From contig CAZAFJ010000004.1 in NCBI GenBank assembly GCA_964484715.1, positions 54,587 to 118,586 of the forward strand: a DNA stretch of 64,000 nt, in the 5' to 3' direction. This document shows positions 7,888 to 17,287 of the stretch, one piece after another. This DNA comes from Mesolinea sp964484715 (GTDB lineage Bacteria > Chloroflexota > Anaerolineae > Anaerolineales > Anaerolineaceae). A program made the translations under genes and the position numbers. Below the pieces are notes generated by a model. It had not been told where the DNA came from. It saw only the letters and a list, made by a program, of their open reading frames with translations, and ran no database searches. Positions within the stretch are counted from its first letter, which is position 1. Each line of letters starts with the position of its first letter.

Positions 7888-9042
7888 ATGATTTACACCC
7901 GACAACAATTAGAAGATATTGAAGATCAAACCCTGGCACCTTACGCCATCCGTAGTAAAAACTCTCGTGGGCGTAAATTTCCCGAGGAAGAGGCTGATTT
8001 TCGAACCCGTTTTCAACGTGACCGTGACCGCATTTTGCACACCACGGCTTTTCGTCGCCTGGAATACAAAACCCAGGTTTTTATCATCCATGAAGGCGAT
8101 TATTACCGCACGCGCCTGACCCATTCGCTTGAAGTCGCCTCGATTGGCCGATCTTTGGCAAGGTCTTTGGGCGCCAATGAGGATCTGACCGAAGCGATCT
8201 GCCTGGCACATGACCTTGGTCACCCGCCTTTTGGACACTCCGGCGAAACCGTGCTTTCGCGTCTGATGATGGACCATGGCGGTTTTAACCATAACCACCA
8301 AAGTGTGCGCATCGTCACCGAGCTTGAACAACGTTACCCCGATTTCGCCGGCTTGAATTTGAGCTGGGAAGTGCTGGAAGGCATGATTAAACACGAAACG
8401 GACTATGACACCGCAGACGCCTCGGAATATGACCCCCATTTACGCGGTCATTTGGAAGCCCAAATCGCCAATGTCGCTGATGAGCTGGCTTACACCTCTC
8501 ACGATCTGGATGATGGTTTGCGCTCAGGTTTGATTACACCCAGCCAATTGGATGGCATCGCCATCTGGGAAATCGTCAACGAAAGTCTTGGACGACGCAA
8601 ATCTGACACCCTGGATGAACTCGCGCGCCATCAAATCATCCGACGCTTGATTGGCTTTGAGATGACCGACCTGATCCACAGCATCGATCGCTATCTCAGG
8701 CGCAGCAAAGCCAACAGTCCACAAGAATTGCAGGCCCTGCCCTACAATGTGGTTGGCTATAGCGAAGACATGCACCGTCGAAACCGTGAACTCAAAGACT
8801 TCCTCTTTGATAAGCTTTACCGCCACTATCGTGTGGTGCGCATGCAAACCAAGGCCGAACACATCATCACTGAGCTTTTTGACCTGTATGTCAATACGCC
8901 TACCGCACTACCCGATAATATGCAACTGCTCATCCCAGTTAAGGGTTTGGAACTTACCGTCTGCGATTACATCGCCGGCATGACCGATCGCTTCGCAATC
9001 GACGAATATAAACGTCTTTTTGACGTGGATGTGTTACCATAG
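7888..9042 (+). CDS. dgt: dGTP triphosphohydrolase-like HD-domain protein
   Basis: 384 residues, the size of the short bacterial dGTPase-like family. The N-terminal signature is ILHTTAFRRLEYKTQVF. The HD metal site is RLTHSLEVASIG followed by AICLAHDLGHPPFGHSGE, supplying His, His-Asp and a second His. These enzymes hydrolyse dNTPs, classically dGTP, to nucleoside and triphosphate and so shape the dNTP pool; exact substrate preference cannot be read here. It stands 30 bp after the isopentenyl phosphate kinase gene and 4 bp before greA, so it is likely in the same transcript. Confidence 0.92.
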   Translation: MIYTRQQLEDIEDQTLAPYAIRSKNSRGRKFPEEEADFRTRFQRDRDRILHTTAFRRLEYKTQVFIIHEGDYYRTRLTHSLEVASIGRSLARSLGANEDLTEAICLAHDLGHPPFGHSGETVLSRLMMDHGGFNHNHQSVRIVTELEQRYPDFAGLNLSWEVLEGMIKHETDYDTADASEYDPHLRGHLEAQIANVADELAYTSHDLDDGLRSGLITPSQLDGIAIWEIVNESLGRRKSDTLDELARHQIIRRLIGFEMTDLIHSIDRYLRRSKANSPQELQALPYNVVGYSEDMHRRNRELKDFLFDKLYRHYRVVRMQTKAEHIITELFDLYVNTPTALPDNMQLLIPVKGLELTVCDYIAGMTDRFAIDEYKRLFDVDVLP

Positions 9043-9046
9043 AGCT

Positions 9047-9526
9047 ATGAACAAGCAATATTTAACCGAAGCTGGCAAAGCCAAAGTCGAAGAAGAACTT
9101 GAAGAACTCAAAGGTCCGAAGCGCGCTGAGCTTTCTGCACGTTTAAAGAGCGCGATTGAGATGGGTGACCTCTCAGAAAACGCTGATTACCACGCCGCCA
9201 AAGAAGAACAAGGCTTTCTTGAAGGCCGCATTATGGAGCTGGAAACACTCTTGTATCATGCTGAAATTGTTGATGAGAGTGAATTTGACCAAAACGTGGT
9301 TAATATCGGCACCAAAGTGACCGTCCAGGAAGCAGGCGAAGAAGCTGAATCCTATGTGATTGTTGGTGCGCGTGAAGCAAATCTGCGTGAACGCAAGATA
9401 TCTTATGAATCACCAATGGGTGCTGCGCTGGTAGGTAAAAAAGTAGGCGAAACGGCTTTGGTCCCCTTACCCAATGGCGGCGAATTGGCTTTCAAAGTCA
9501 TCGCTATTGAATATTGCCAACTCTAA
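9047..9526 (+). CDS. greA: Transcription elongation factor GreA
   Basis: 159 residues from ATG 9047 (MNKQYLTEAGKAKVEEELEEL); an earlier in-frame ATG overlaps dgt and adds residues foreign to the family. The N-terminal coiled coil carries the tip motif DLSENADYHAAKEEQ at about 43-57, whose acidic residues help RNA polymerase cleave backtracked RNA. The C-terminal FKBP-like domain contains YESPMGAALVGKKVG. It is followed by a clear terminator. Confidence 0.97.
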   Translation: MNKQYLTEAGKAKVEEELEELKGPKRAELSARLKSAIEMGDLSENADYHAAKEEQGFLEGRIMELETLLYHAEIVDESEFDQNVVNIGTKVTVQEAGEEAESYVIVGAREANLRERKISYESPMGAALVGKKVGETALVPLPNGGELAFKVIAIEYCQL

Positions 9527-9542
9527 TCCTGCTTAGAACATC

Positions 9543-9574
9543 AAAAAAGGCTGATTCTTTGTAATCAGCCTTTT
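9543..9574. terminator. Bidirectional terminator between greA and the convergent membrane-protein gene
   Basis: An AAAAGGCTGATT-like arm and its complement AATCAGCCTTTT enclose a loop of about 6 nt, with A-rich and T-rich flanks on the two sides. It can therefore end greA on plus and the 9603-10811 gene on minus. Confidence 0.88.
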
Positions 9575-9602
9575 AGTTTATATATCACGTTGGAAGTTAC
9601 GC

Positions 9603-10811
9603 TTACTTGCGATAAACCGCCAGTTCCATTGTCGCGCGCTGGAAGTAGCTGTCATCCGGCAAGGGCAAATCACCATACTGGAAATTGACCAATTTTGCTT
9701 CCAGGCGAAGGGTTGCGGTTTCGAGTACAAACTGTTTGCCCTCTTCAGCTTTGATGGGTTCGCCACGAATTTCCAAACGTTGGCGAATGGCACCATCTTC
9801 GAATGCGTGCTTGCTCATCACAACTTTGGTAATCGTTTGGATATCATTTTTGTCGAACAACCAGATATCAAAGGCGGAAACTTTCTTAGGCTCCCCAACA
9901 CCGATGGTATCAGAGCTGCTGACGCCACATTCACCCAGGAACTCACCGTTAGGCGCGTCAAAAGTAAATGATTCGTCATACATATCATCACCGAGCATGT
10001 AGGTGGTCATAAACTGTGCTACAGGTTTAGCAGCCGGCAAGGGATCCAGCGCAGGTTCTTGTGCTTCTTGCTTTGCACCTATTCCGAACAAACCAGCAAG
10101 GTTTGGTAAGTTGGGTTTTTCTTCGGGTTCTTCCTCATCCTCTGGTTCAGGATCAGGGTATTTGACAGGTTCACGTTGAATAGGGGTTGCTGCTGGTCGA
10201 AGCCCTGAATAAGGCTTGGCTGGTTTATCATCGTCTCGTTTAGGAAACTTGAACGGTAACTCAACATTTTTGTCTCTAAAGAAAAACCACCAAACCAATG
10301 CGGCACCAATAATCAATAAACCCAGTAAACCAATGCCCAACCAAAGCAAACCTTTACCTTTTTTAGCCGGCTCGGTCGTCTCATCCGTTGGTCGCAGACC
10401 AATTACACTGCCATCATCTTTGACGCCATTATTGTTTTCCTCAGGCTTAGTTTGCGGGATCGGTGCGGTTGTATCAACAGCACCCGCAAAGCGTTGAATT
10501 TGCTCGGTAAACAGGTAGCCGGGCTCTTTATTCAAGTCTTCCAATGTTTTTACAGCATTGGAACCGAGTGAGTTCCACGCGCGTTGGGCTTCTTGAACCC
10601 GCCCAGTCATGGTATAGGCATTTATTGCGTTACGCAGATAAACGACACGCTCATCAGCTCTTAAATGTTCCGCGGCGGCATCTTTCCATTTAACCGGGAA
10701 GATCACCCATGCGAGGAATAAGCCCACAATTAAGCCAATGACAGCAGTAAAAATAGCTAAATTGCGGGGAACTTTTAGTTTTTCTCTAAATTCAGCAAGA
10801 AAGTTTTCCAT
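9603..10811 (-). CDS. Uncharacterised two-helix membrane protein, probably lineage-specific
   Basis: 402 residues of unknown function. Residues 1-16 are basic and polar, followed by a membrane helix at about 18-38. A short helical segment with TPR-like spacing follows (RNAINAYTMTGRVQEAQRAW, about 60-80). After a linker rich in Pro and charged residues there is a second helix at about 152-175 (LLWLGIGLLGLLIIGAALVW), then a long acidic, proline-rich linker (about 180-260). The C-terminal globular domain (about 265-402) contains YMLGDDMYDESFTFD and is mostly beta strands. The topology puts the middle segment on one side of the membrane and the C-terminal domain on the cytoplasmic side. No catalytic motif is visible. 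It is transcribed alone, downstream of the topA terminator. Confidence 0.75.
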   Translation of the reverse strand: MENFLAEFREKLKVPRNLAIFTAVIGLIVGLFLAWVIFPVKWKDAAAEHLRADERVVYLRNAINAYTMTGRVQEAQRAWNSLGSNAVKTLEDLNKEPGYLFTEQIQRFAGAVDTTAPIPQTKPEENNNGVKDDGSVIGLRPTDETTEPAKKGKGLLWLGIGLLGLLIIGAALVWWFFFRDKNVELPFKFPKRDDDKPAKPYSGLRPAATPIQREPVKYPDPEPEDEEEPEEKPNLPNLAGLFGIGAKQEAQEPALDPLPAAKPVAQFMTTYMLGDDMYDESFTFDAPNGEFLGECGVSSSDTIGVGEPKKVSAFDIWLFDKNDIQTITKVVMSKHAFEDGAIRQRLEIRGEPIKAEEGKQFVLETATLRLEAKLVNFQYGDLPLPDDSYFQRATMELAVYRK

Positions 10812-10871
10812 CGTAGCACCTCATTAATCACATTCTGGCTATATAGGTGCATGTTTTGTACCAGATACCCC

Positions 10872-10906
10872 TAAAAAACAAGCCTGATGTCGAGAAACAT
10901 TCAGGC
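10872..10906 (-). terminator. Terminator of the ffh-topA gene run
   Basis: On the minus strand the arms GCCTGAATGT and ACATCAGGC enclose a 6-nt loop and are followed by TTGTTTTTT. It lies about 50 bp after the topA stop. Confidence 0.8.
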
Positions 10907-10954
10907 CTGTCATTTTGTTATCTTATTTTTTGTAAGCTTATGTTTAACCAAGCA

Positions 10955-13366
10955 TTATTGAGTTTCAATCAGCTTGCCGTCAACTTGTTTAAAAGTTAAT
11001 TTGCACTCTAAACAACTTGCCTCATCTGAACTTTTTTCTGTTAGCATGCCACCACAGGACGGACAAGATTCAACCATCGGCTTTTGCCAGGACGCAAACT
11101 CGCATGCTGGATAACGACTACAGCCATAGAAGATTTTGCCTCGCTTGGTTCTCTTTTCGACGATCTCACCTTCGTGACACTCAGGACATGAAACATCCAG
11201 TTTCACTGGTATATTTTCCGTATATCGGCAGCTTGGAAAGGTGCTACAGCTGATAAATTCGCCAAATCTTCCGCTGCGCATGACCAATTCCTGTCCACAT
11301 TGTGGGCAAGGTCTGCCAAGCAGTTTAGGCGCAGGTTTCTTGGTTGGCATATGGTCCTTGGCATATTCCAAGCGCTTTTCAAATGGACCGTAAAATTCAC
11401 GCATCACGGCCACCCACTCAGCTTTGCCCTCAGCGATTTCGTCAAGCTCTTCTTCCATTCGGGAAGTGAATTTGATATCCACTATCTCAGGGAAAAACTC
11501 AACCAACAAATCATTGACGATGAATCCAATTTCAGTTGGTTTAAGCATACGGCCCTGGCGTTCAACATAACCACGGGTTTGGATGGTAGAAATAATCGGC
11601 GCGTATGTGGATGGACGGCCAATATCATTTTCTTCAAGCAACATAATCAGGGATGCTTCAGAAAAACGGGATGGCGGTTGGGTGAATTTTTGCTCATACT
11701 TGAGATCATCCAGAACTTGAACTTTGCCTTCTTCAATGATTTCCTTGAAAAGTCTGACCAAAGCTGGATCTTCACCATTATCATTGCCAACGGTCGGATA
11801 AACAGAGCGGAAGCCAGGGAAAACAGTGTGACTAGCAGTAGCCCGTAATAAATATTGGTGTTCTTTTGAGAGACCTTGGATATCCAAACTTAAAGTTTCC
11901 ACCACTTGTGGTTCCATCTGACTGGCAACAAAACGCTGCCAAATGAGTGTGTAGAGCCTCAATTGTTCTGGTGTCAGATAAGCTTCCATTTTCTTTGGTG
12001 TACGGTGAACAGAAGTAGGTCTGATAGCTTCGTGAGCCTCTTGAGCTGTCTTTGCTCTGGTACGGTAAAGCGGTGGTTTAGGGGGCAAATAGTTTTTGCC
12101 ATATTCTTGTTCAATAAACTCTCGTGCTTCAGCAACAGCTTGTTTAGAAACATTCACCGAGTCAGTGCGCATATAAGTGATCAAACCCGTTTCGTCATCC
12201 CCACTCAGCTTAATGCCTTCGTAGAGTTGTTGGGCGATGGTCATTGTTCGATTAGCCAAAAAGCCCAATCGGCTGAAAGCATCCTGTTGCAATGTGCTGG
12301 TAATGTAAGGCGCACTTGGTCGGTTACGTCGGCGGGTTTCTTTCTTATCCGCCAAGCGATAATTTGCCTGTTTCATATCTTCAACAGTATAGGTCGTATC
12401 TTTTTCATGACTAAGATTTAAGTCTTTTTCATCGATCTTAAGCAGCTTTGCTTCATATTGCTGATCTGATCCTTCTTGATGAAAGATTGCCGATACTACC
12501 CAATATTCAACTGGAACAAAGTTCAATATTTCACGCTCGCGCTCCACGACCAAGCGTACTGCGACTGATTGCACGCGCCCAGCTGACAAACGGCTGCGTA
12601 CCTTTTGCCACAAAATAGGACTAACTTGATAACCAACCAGCCGGTCAAGAATACGACGGGCTTGCTGCGCGTCCACCAGGTCCATGTCTAAGGTTCGCGC
12701 ATTTTTGAAAGCGTCGTATACTGCGCTTTTGGTAATTTCATGGAAAACAACACGTTTTGTTTTCTTTTCAGGAATGCCTGCCGACTCCATTAAGTGCCAG
12801 GCAATCGACTCGCCTTCGCGATCAGGGTCAGTTGCTAAGTAAATTTCAGGACTGGCATCTGCAATTTCGGTCAACTTTTTGACCAGTTTGGATTTGTCAT
12901 TAGGCACACGGTATTCCGGGGCAAAATCATTTTCAGGGTCCACACTTAAGCGTGAAGCCAACAAATCACGCACATGTCCATAAGAAGCAACAACTTTATA
13001 TTGGTTTCCCAAAAAACGGCCAATGGTTTGAGCTTTTGCCGGGGATTCGACGATAACCAAGGGCTTACCCAAGCCAGTCATACTAATGCGGTCAGCAAAG
13101 TTAGGTCCAGTAGATCGACTTGCACGGGTTGATTTCTTTCCGCCTTTTGCGGTCTTTGATTTAGATTTGCCGGGAGACTTACGTTCTTTCTTTTCAACGA
13201 CTGGTTTTTCTAAGCCTTCATGTGCTGGCGTGGCGCCCATTTTAAAGACTTTGCCGCCACAAACCGGACACAAACCTCGAGTTCCAGGCGCTCCACCAGC
13301 CGTGTAAACAGCAGTCGTATCATTAACTTCTCTTTTTTCTTTACATTTTAGACAATAGATTTCCAT
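10955..13366 (-). CDS. topA: DNA topoisomerase I with N-terminal DUF5679-like zinc ribbon
   Basis: 803 residues from the ATG at 13364-13366 (MEIYCLKCKEKREV). An upstream in-frame ATG would add eight residues. Residues 1-44 form a zinc ribbon (CLKC...CPVCGGKV) like DUF5679, joined by a Lys/Ser-rich linker (about 56-90) to a complete type IA topoisomerase. The Toprim domain starts at about 102 (VIVESPAKAQTIGRFLG) with DPDREGE at about 180-186. The nucleophile is Tyr398 in GLITYMRTDS. Three Cys4 zinc fingers follow at the C terminus (CPQCGQE, CPECHEG, CPSCGGM). It relaxes negative supercoils through a 5'-phosphotyrosine intermediate. The ribbon-plus-linker extension is unusual against the E. coli protein. 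Confidence 0.96.
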   Translation of the reverse strand: MEIYCLKCKEKREVNDTTAVYTAGGAPGTRGLCPVCGGKVFKMGATPAHEGLEKPVVEKKERKSPGKSKSKTAKGGKKSTRASRSTGPNFADRISMTGLGKPLVIVESPAKAQTIGRFLGNQYKVVASYGHVRDLLASRLSVDPENDFAPEYRVPNDKSKLVKKLTEIADASPEIYLATDPDREGESIAWHLMESAGIPEKKTKRVVFHEITKSAVYDAFKNARTLDMDLVDAQQARRILDRLVGYQVSPILWQKVRSRLSAGRVQSVAVRLVVEREREILNFVPVEYWVVSAIFHQEGSDQQYEAKLLKIDEKDLNLSHEKDTTYTVEDMKQANYRLADKKETRRRNRPSAPYITSTLQQDAFSRLGFLANRTMTIAQQLYEGIKLSGDDETGLITYMRTDSVNVSKQAVAEAREFIEQEYGKNYLPPKPPLYRTRAKTAQEAHEAIRPTSVHRTPKKMEAYLTPEQLRLYTLIWQRFVASQMEPQVVETLSLDIQGLSKEHQYLLRATASHTVFPGFRSVYPTVGNDNGEDPALVRLFKEIIEEGKVQVLDDLKYEQKFTQPPSRFSEASLIMLLEENDIGRPSTYAPIISTIQTRGYVERQGRMLKPTEIGFIVNDLLVEFFPEIVDIKFTSRMEEELDEIAEGKAEWVAVMREFYGPFEKRLEYAKDHMPTKKPAPKLLGRPCPQCGQELVMRSGRFGEFISCSTFPSCRYTENIPVKLDVSCPECHEGEIVEKRTKRGKIFYGCSRYPACEFASWQKPMVESCPSCGGMLTEKSSDEASCLECKLTFKQVDGKLIETQ

Positions 13367-13457
13367 AATTACTCCAGGGTTCTCCCACACCTAAATACGC
13401 CCTATAATACCATATACATTTTAAAGTCAAGTCCGAAGTGGGGATTATTTATAAAGT

Positions 13458-14552
13458 TTAGCCAATATGCCAGGTTTTTTCCGCGCGATATTCCTGGTTG
13501 TTTTCTTGTGCAACAACCCCTTTGAGTTGCATCATCGTCAATGTGGCGTTTAGTTTCTCTATGGGCATATCCAATTTTGCACAAAGTTCGTCAACATGCA
13601 CAGTACTATGCCCTAAGGCCTCGAATACACGCCGTTCCAATGGGCTAAGCTCAACTTTTTCTTTTTGCATGTTGACTTTTTGCTTCTCCAGGCCCAAATG
13701 ACTGACCACCGTTGCCGGGTTTGCCATTGGAATAGCGCCCTCGCCAATAAGTTTATTCGTCCCCTTACTCATAGGGGAAAGAACAGAACCTGGAACGGCG
13801 AACACATCCCGTCCTTGTTCAGCGGCAAATTTCGCAGTAATTAAAGCACCACTGCGCTCGCCGGCTTCTATCACAATCGTGCCGCGAGAAAGTCCAGAAA
13901 TAATGCGATTTCGTGGAGGGAAGTTAATGCCTTCAGGACGTGTCCCCGGCGCGTAATCACTGATGATTGCGCCTTTTTGCATAATCGCATCGGCAAGTTT
14001 GCGATGCTCTGGAGGATAAATAACATCCACACCAGAGCCCAGAACGGCCAGCGTACGTCCGCCAATTTTTAAGGCAGCTCTGTGCGCGATTGCGTCAACG
14101 CCTCTCGCCAATCCGCTGACGATAGTTATGCCATGACCCGCCAAATAGGTCGCGGTATCATGACAAAGTTGCTTGCCGTAGCTGGTCACATTACGCGTAC
14201 CAACAATCGCCATTGCAAGATTATCCGCTTCGGTTAGTTCACCCAACACATACAAAACAGGGGGCGGTTGTGCAATTTCTAGCAAATAAGGTGGGTATAT
14301 AACATCTTGCCAGGTTAATACTTTGATGCCCTTGGCATTCAAATCATCTTGCAAGCGAACAGGGTCAAATGTTTTTTTAGTTTCACGCAAAGATTGGATG
14401 AGCTTCTCAGTCATGCCGGCTTCAAGAAGCGCATATTCGGGAGCCTCCCAAGCCAGTTTCAAAGAGCCAAAATGGTTGAGCAGCTTTCGAAATCGCACCG
14501 CGCCCATACCACGCACATGACTAAAAGCCAGCCAGGCCTCACGCTCTTGCAT
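13458..14552 (-). CDS. dprA: DNA-processing protein DprA
   Basis: 364 residues. An N-terminal helical region (LAFSHVRGMGAVRFRKLL) precedes a Rossmann-like DNA-binding core. The core shows AIVGTRNVTSYG, TIVSGLARGVDAIAHRAAL and GINFPPRNRIISGLS, the usual DprA signatures. A C-terminal winged-helix segment follows (about 295-360). DprA binds incoming single-stranded DNA during natural transformation and loads RecA. It lies 2 bp after the rimM stop, so it is co-transcribed with translation genes. No other competence genes are visible here. Confidence 0.95.
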   Translation of the reverse strand: MQEREAWLAFSHVRGMGAVRFRKLLNHFGSLKLAWEAPEYALLEAGMTEKLIQSLRETKKTFDPVRLQDDLNAKGIKVLTWQDVIYPPYLLEIAQPPPVLYVLGELTEADNLAMAIVGTRNVTSYGKQLCHDTATYLAGHGITIVSGLARGVDAIAHRAALKIGGRTLAVLGSGVDVIYPPEHRKLADAIMQKGAIISDYAPGTRPEGINFPPRNRIISGLSRGTIVIEAGERSGALITAKFAAEQGRDVFAVPGSVLSPMSKGTNKLIGEGAIPMANPATVVSHLGLEKQKVNMQKEKVELSPLERRVFEALGHSTVHVDELCAKLDMPIEKLNATLTMMQLKGVVAQENNQEYRAEKTWHIG

Positions 14553-14554
14553 GT

Positions 14555-15106
14555 CTAGCGCAGCCCTTCTAAAAGCTTTACTTCAATGCGCCCCGATGCT
14601 AAATCAATTTTTTGGATAACATCAGGAATGGCAGGGATGAGCAACTCTTTGCCATTTTGGTCTTCAATGATGTAAACATCGTTGGCGCCAGTTTGCAAAA
14701 TGGACACAATTTGCCCTAAGTCTTCTTCGCCTTCAAACACACGCAGCCCAATCAATTGATGATGGTAGTACTCGCCCTCAGGCAATGCAGGAATGTCGTC
14801 AACACTAACAAACACAAGGTTATTGGTCAGCTCGCTGGCATCTTCAGGTGTCTCGATCCCCATTAGCTTCAGAAGAAGAACCCTCCCTTTCCATCGGGCT
14901 TTTTGTACTTTGACTTGCAAGTGGGCGTCACCAATAAACAAGCTTCTTCCCCGACGAATCCGTTCTGGAAACTCGGTATCCACGCGCATTGCGATTTCAC
15001 CCAGCACACCATGCGCGCGTTGCAATTTACCAACTAAAACGAAGGCAGGCTCGTGTTTAGCCGAGCCTGCGTTTTCATTTTGATCTAATTTCGTTTCGTC
15101 AAGCAT
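14555..15106 (-). CDS. rimM: Ribosome maturation factor RimM
   Basis: 183 residues. The N-terminal RimM domain has VGKLQRAHGVLGEIAMRVDTEFPERI, and a C-terminal PRC-barrel contains YHHQLIGLRVFEGEEDLGQI and LLIPAIPDVIQKID. It helps assemble the 30S head, binding S19. It has a short extra N-terminal tail of about 20 polar residues. It overlaps the khpA stop by one base and continues the classic ffh-rpsP-khpA-rimM order. Confidence 0.96.
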   Translation of the reverse strand: MLDETKLDQNENAGSAKHEPAFVLVGKLQRAHGVLGEIAMRVDTEFPERIRRGRSLFIGDAHLQVKVQKARWKGRVLLLKLMGIETPEDASELTNNLVFVSVDDIPALPEGEYYHHQLIGLRVFEGEEDLGQIVSILQTGANDVYIIEDQNGKELLIPAIPDVIQKIDLASGRIEVKLLEGLR

Positions 15107-15357
15107 TATTCAGGCTCGACCACATCCATAACAACTTGCATACCTTCGCGTGAAGCAGCTGCCCGCAACAGATGGCGGATAGCGTTTGCAACGCGACCTT
15201 GCTTTCCGATAACGCGACCGATATCTTCGGTGCCAACTGAAAGCTTAAGATGCACAGTGTTTTCTTCGATAGAGCTCTCCACCTTAACAGACTCAGGGTT
15301 ATTTACCAAGCCCTTGGCGATATACTCTAAGAGATCACTTAACTTCTTGTTGTCCAT
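15106..15357 (-). CDS. khpA: KH-domain RNA-binding protein KhpA (YlqC family)
   Basis: 83 residues and a single KH domain with the GxxG-type loop in VIGKQGRVANAIRHLLRAAA at about 49-68. The family partners with KhpB/Jag to bind small RNAs and mRNAs in Gram-positive relatives. Its position between rpsP and rimM is the standard one. Confidence 0.95.
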   Translation of the reverse strand: MDNKKLSDLLEYIAKGLVNNPESVKVESSIEENTVHLKLSVGTEDIGRVIGKQGRVANAIRHLLRAAASREGMQVVMDVVEPE

Positions 15358-15373
15358 AAAAACCTTCTAAAAA

Positions 15374-15721
15374 CTAATCGCTATGCGTGGTCCGGGAGCT
15401 TGGAACCCGGTCTTCGTAGGTCTTCTTTGCTTCTGCAAGCAAGGTTTCCACGTCTTCACCAGCTTTAAAGCGCTTGAAACGTTCGTCCAACCCAATTTGC
15501 TTGAACAGTTTTTCAACTGTTTCTGAAGGTTGTGCACCAACACCCAGCCAATAGAAAATGCGGTCTTCCTTAAATTCAATTGTGTGAGGTTTAGTGCGTG
15601 GGTTGTAATGCCCAACAATTTCAATAAAGCGGCCATCGCGTGGGCTTTCTTTATCAGCAATTACCACACGATAATGAGCCTGGTGGGTGGAACCGACCCG
15701 TCGTAGTCGAATACGTACCAT
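15374..15721 (-). CDS. rpsP: 30S ribosomal protein S16
   Basis: 115 residues. MVRIRLRRVGSTHQAHYRVVIAD and FIEIVGHYNPRT are the family signatures; the C-terminal 30 residues are a charged extension. S16 is an early-binding protein of the 30S body. It lies 16 bp upstream of khpA and about 100 bp after the ffh stop, on the same strand. Confidence 0.97.
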   Translation of the reverse strand: MVRIRLRRVGSTHQAHYRVVIADKESPRDGRFIEIVGHYNPRTKPHTIEFKEDRIFYWLGVGAQPSETVEKLFKQIGLDERFKRFKAGEDVETLLAEAKKTYEDRVPSSRTTHSD

Positions 15722-15823
15722 CGAATATTTACTCCTTAAATCTTTTTAAATCTCTTTGGCCCGTGCTCTTGTTAAAGGTTGAGAGAATGCTGAAGGGGCA
15801 TTTCCTTCTCCTCAAGCTCAGGA

Positions 15824-17149
15824 TTAACCAAATAACCTATCTATATTACCATGTTTTCCAGGTTTTTGAAACCTTTTCATAAGGTTTTGCATATCCCGGA
15901 ATTGTTTCATTAAACGATTGACGGCTTGCACGTCTTTTCCGCAGCCTCGGGCAATGCGACGGCGGCGACTGGCGTTCAAAAGACGGGGGTCACGCCTTTC
16001 AGCAGGCGTCATGGAATTGATAATTGCTTCGACTGATTTTAACTGGCCATCCACTTCCCGCGGATCAACTTGCTTGGCTGCCTGGCCAAATTGACCTGGC
16101 AACATGCCCATCACCTGTGACAAAGGACCCATCTTTTTGATTTGCTTCAATTGCTTCGCAAAATCTTCCAAAGTAAATTGACCTTTGAGCATGCGTTCGG
16201 CGTCTTCACCCGCCATATCATCCGCATAAGCCGCTTCAGCCTTTTCAATCAGGCCGAGCATGTCACCCATGCCTAAAATACGTCCGCTGATCCGGGCAGG
16301 GTCAAAGACCTCTATCGCATCCAGAGCCTCACCAGTCCCCAGGAATTTAATTGGGATACCAGTAACTTCTCGAATCGAAATCGCCGCACCACCGCGGGCA
16401 TCACCGTCAATCTTGGTAAAAATCAAACCAGTAATGCGCATGACATCGCGAAAACCTTCAGCGATGTTCAAAGCTTCCTGACCAATCATAGAGTCGATGA
16501 CAAGCAAGATTTCATTGATGGAAATCGCTTTTTGGATACCATCAATTTCTTGCATCAAAAAATCATCCAATTGTGAGCGACCAGCGGTGTCAACCAAGAT
16601 AACCGAATATCCACCGCGACGCGCTTGTTCATAAGCTTCTTTTGCAATCTTAACGGGTTGTGCGCCTTCCATCGTGAACACCGGCACATCAATTCGCTCA
16701 CCGAGTGTTTGCAGCTGTTTGATAGCGGCTGGGCGATAAATATCCGCCGCAACCATCATCACCCGTTCTCCATCCGCACGCAATCTTTTAGCTAACTTCG
16801 CAGTTGCTGTCGTCTTACCTGAGCCCTGCAAACCAATCATCATCACCACATGGGGCTTCTCACCGCGCAAGTTAAGCGGTTCCGCCTGACCAAGTGTCGA
16901 AATAAGTTCTTCATTAACTATTTTGATAACTTGTTGAGCCGGGTTTAATGCTTTTGAGACTTCAGCACCAATGGCGCGTTCTTTAACGCGATTGGTGAAA
17001 GATCTTACAACCGCGTAATTGACATCCGCCTCTAGTAAAGCCAAGCGGACTTCCCGCAAAGCAACTTCAACATCGTTTTCGGTGAGTTTGCCTCGGCGTC
17101 GCAAATTGTCAAAAACAGCTGTCAGTCGGTCTGATAAACTTTCAAACAT
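15824..17149 (-). CDS. ffh: Signal recognition particle protein Ffh
   Basis: 441 residues from the ATG at 17147-17149 (MFESLSDRLTAVFDNLRRRG), which has GGAG upstream. A longer in-frame start is not family-like. The N domain is followed by the GTPase G domain with GLQGSGKTTATAKLA, DTAGRSQLD and TKIDGDARGG. The C-terminal M domain is methionine-rich (QIKKMGPLSQVMGMLPG and the final MKQFRDMQNLMKRFQK). Ffh binds SRP RNA and signal peptides and docks to FtsY for co-translational membrane targeting. No SRP RNA gene is seen in this window. It heads the minus-strand run through rpsP, khpA, rimM, dprA and topA. Confidence 0.98.
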   Translation of the reverse strand: MFESLSDRLTAVFDNLRRRGKLTENDVEVALREVRLALLEADVNYAVVRSFTNRVKERAIGAEVSKALNPAQQVIKIVNEELISTLGQAEPLNLRGEKPHVVMMIGLQGSGKTTATAKLAKRLRADGERVMMVAADIYRPAAIKQLQTLGERIDVPVFTMEGAQPVKIAKEAYEQARRGGYSVILVDTAGRSQLDDFLMQEIDGIQKAISINEILLVIDSMIGQEALNIAEGFRDVMRITGLIFTKIDGDARGGAAISIREVTGIPIKFLGTGEALDAIEVFDPARISGRILGMGDMLGLIEKAEAAYADDMAGEDAERMLKGQFTLEDFAKQLKQIKKMGPLSQVMGMLPGQFGQAAKQVDPREVDGQLKSVEAIINSMTPAERRDPRLLNASRRRRIARGCGKDVQAVNRLMKQFRDMQNLMKRFQKPGKHGNIDRLFG

Positions 17150-17287
17150 GTGAGTCTCCAATGAAGCAATAGTGCCCCCAAATAATACCTTATTTCTAAA
17201 CCAATGGCGAATCAAATGACTACAAGCAGCATTATTGAAACCAAAAGGCTTATTTTGTGTTTATGCTGTTAGAAATGAGGTGTATTT

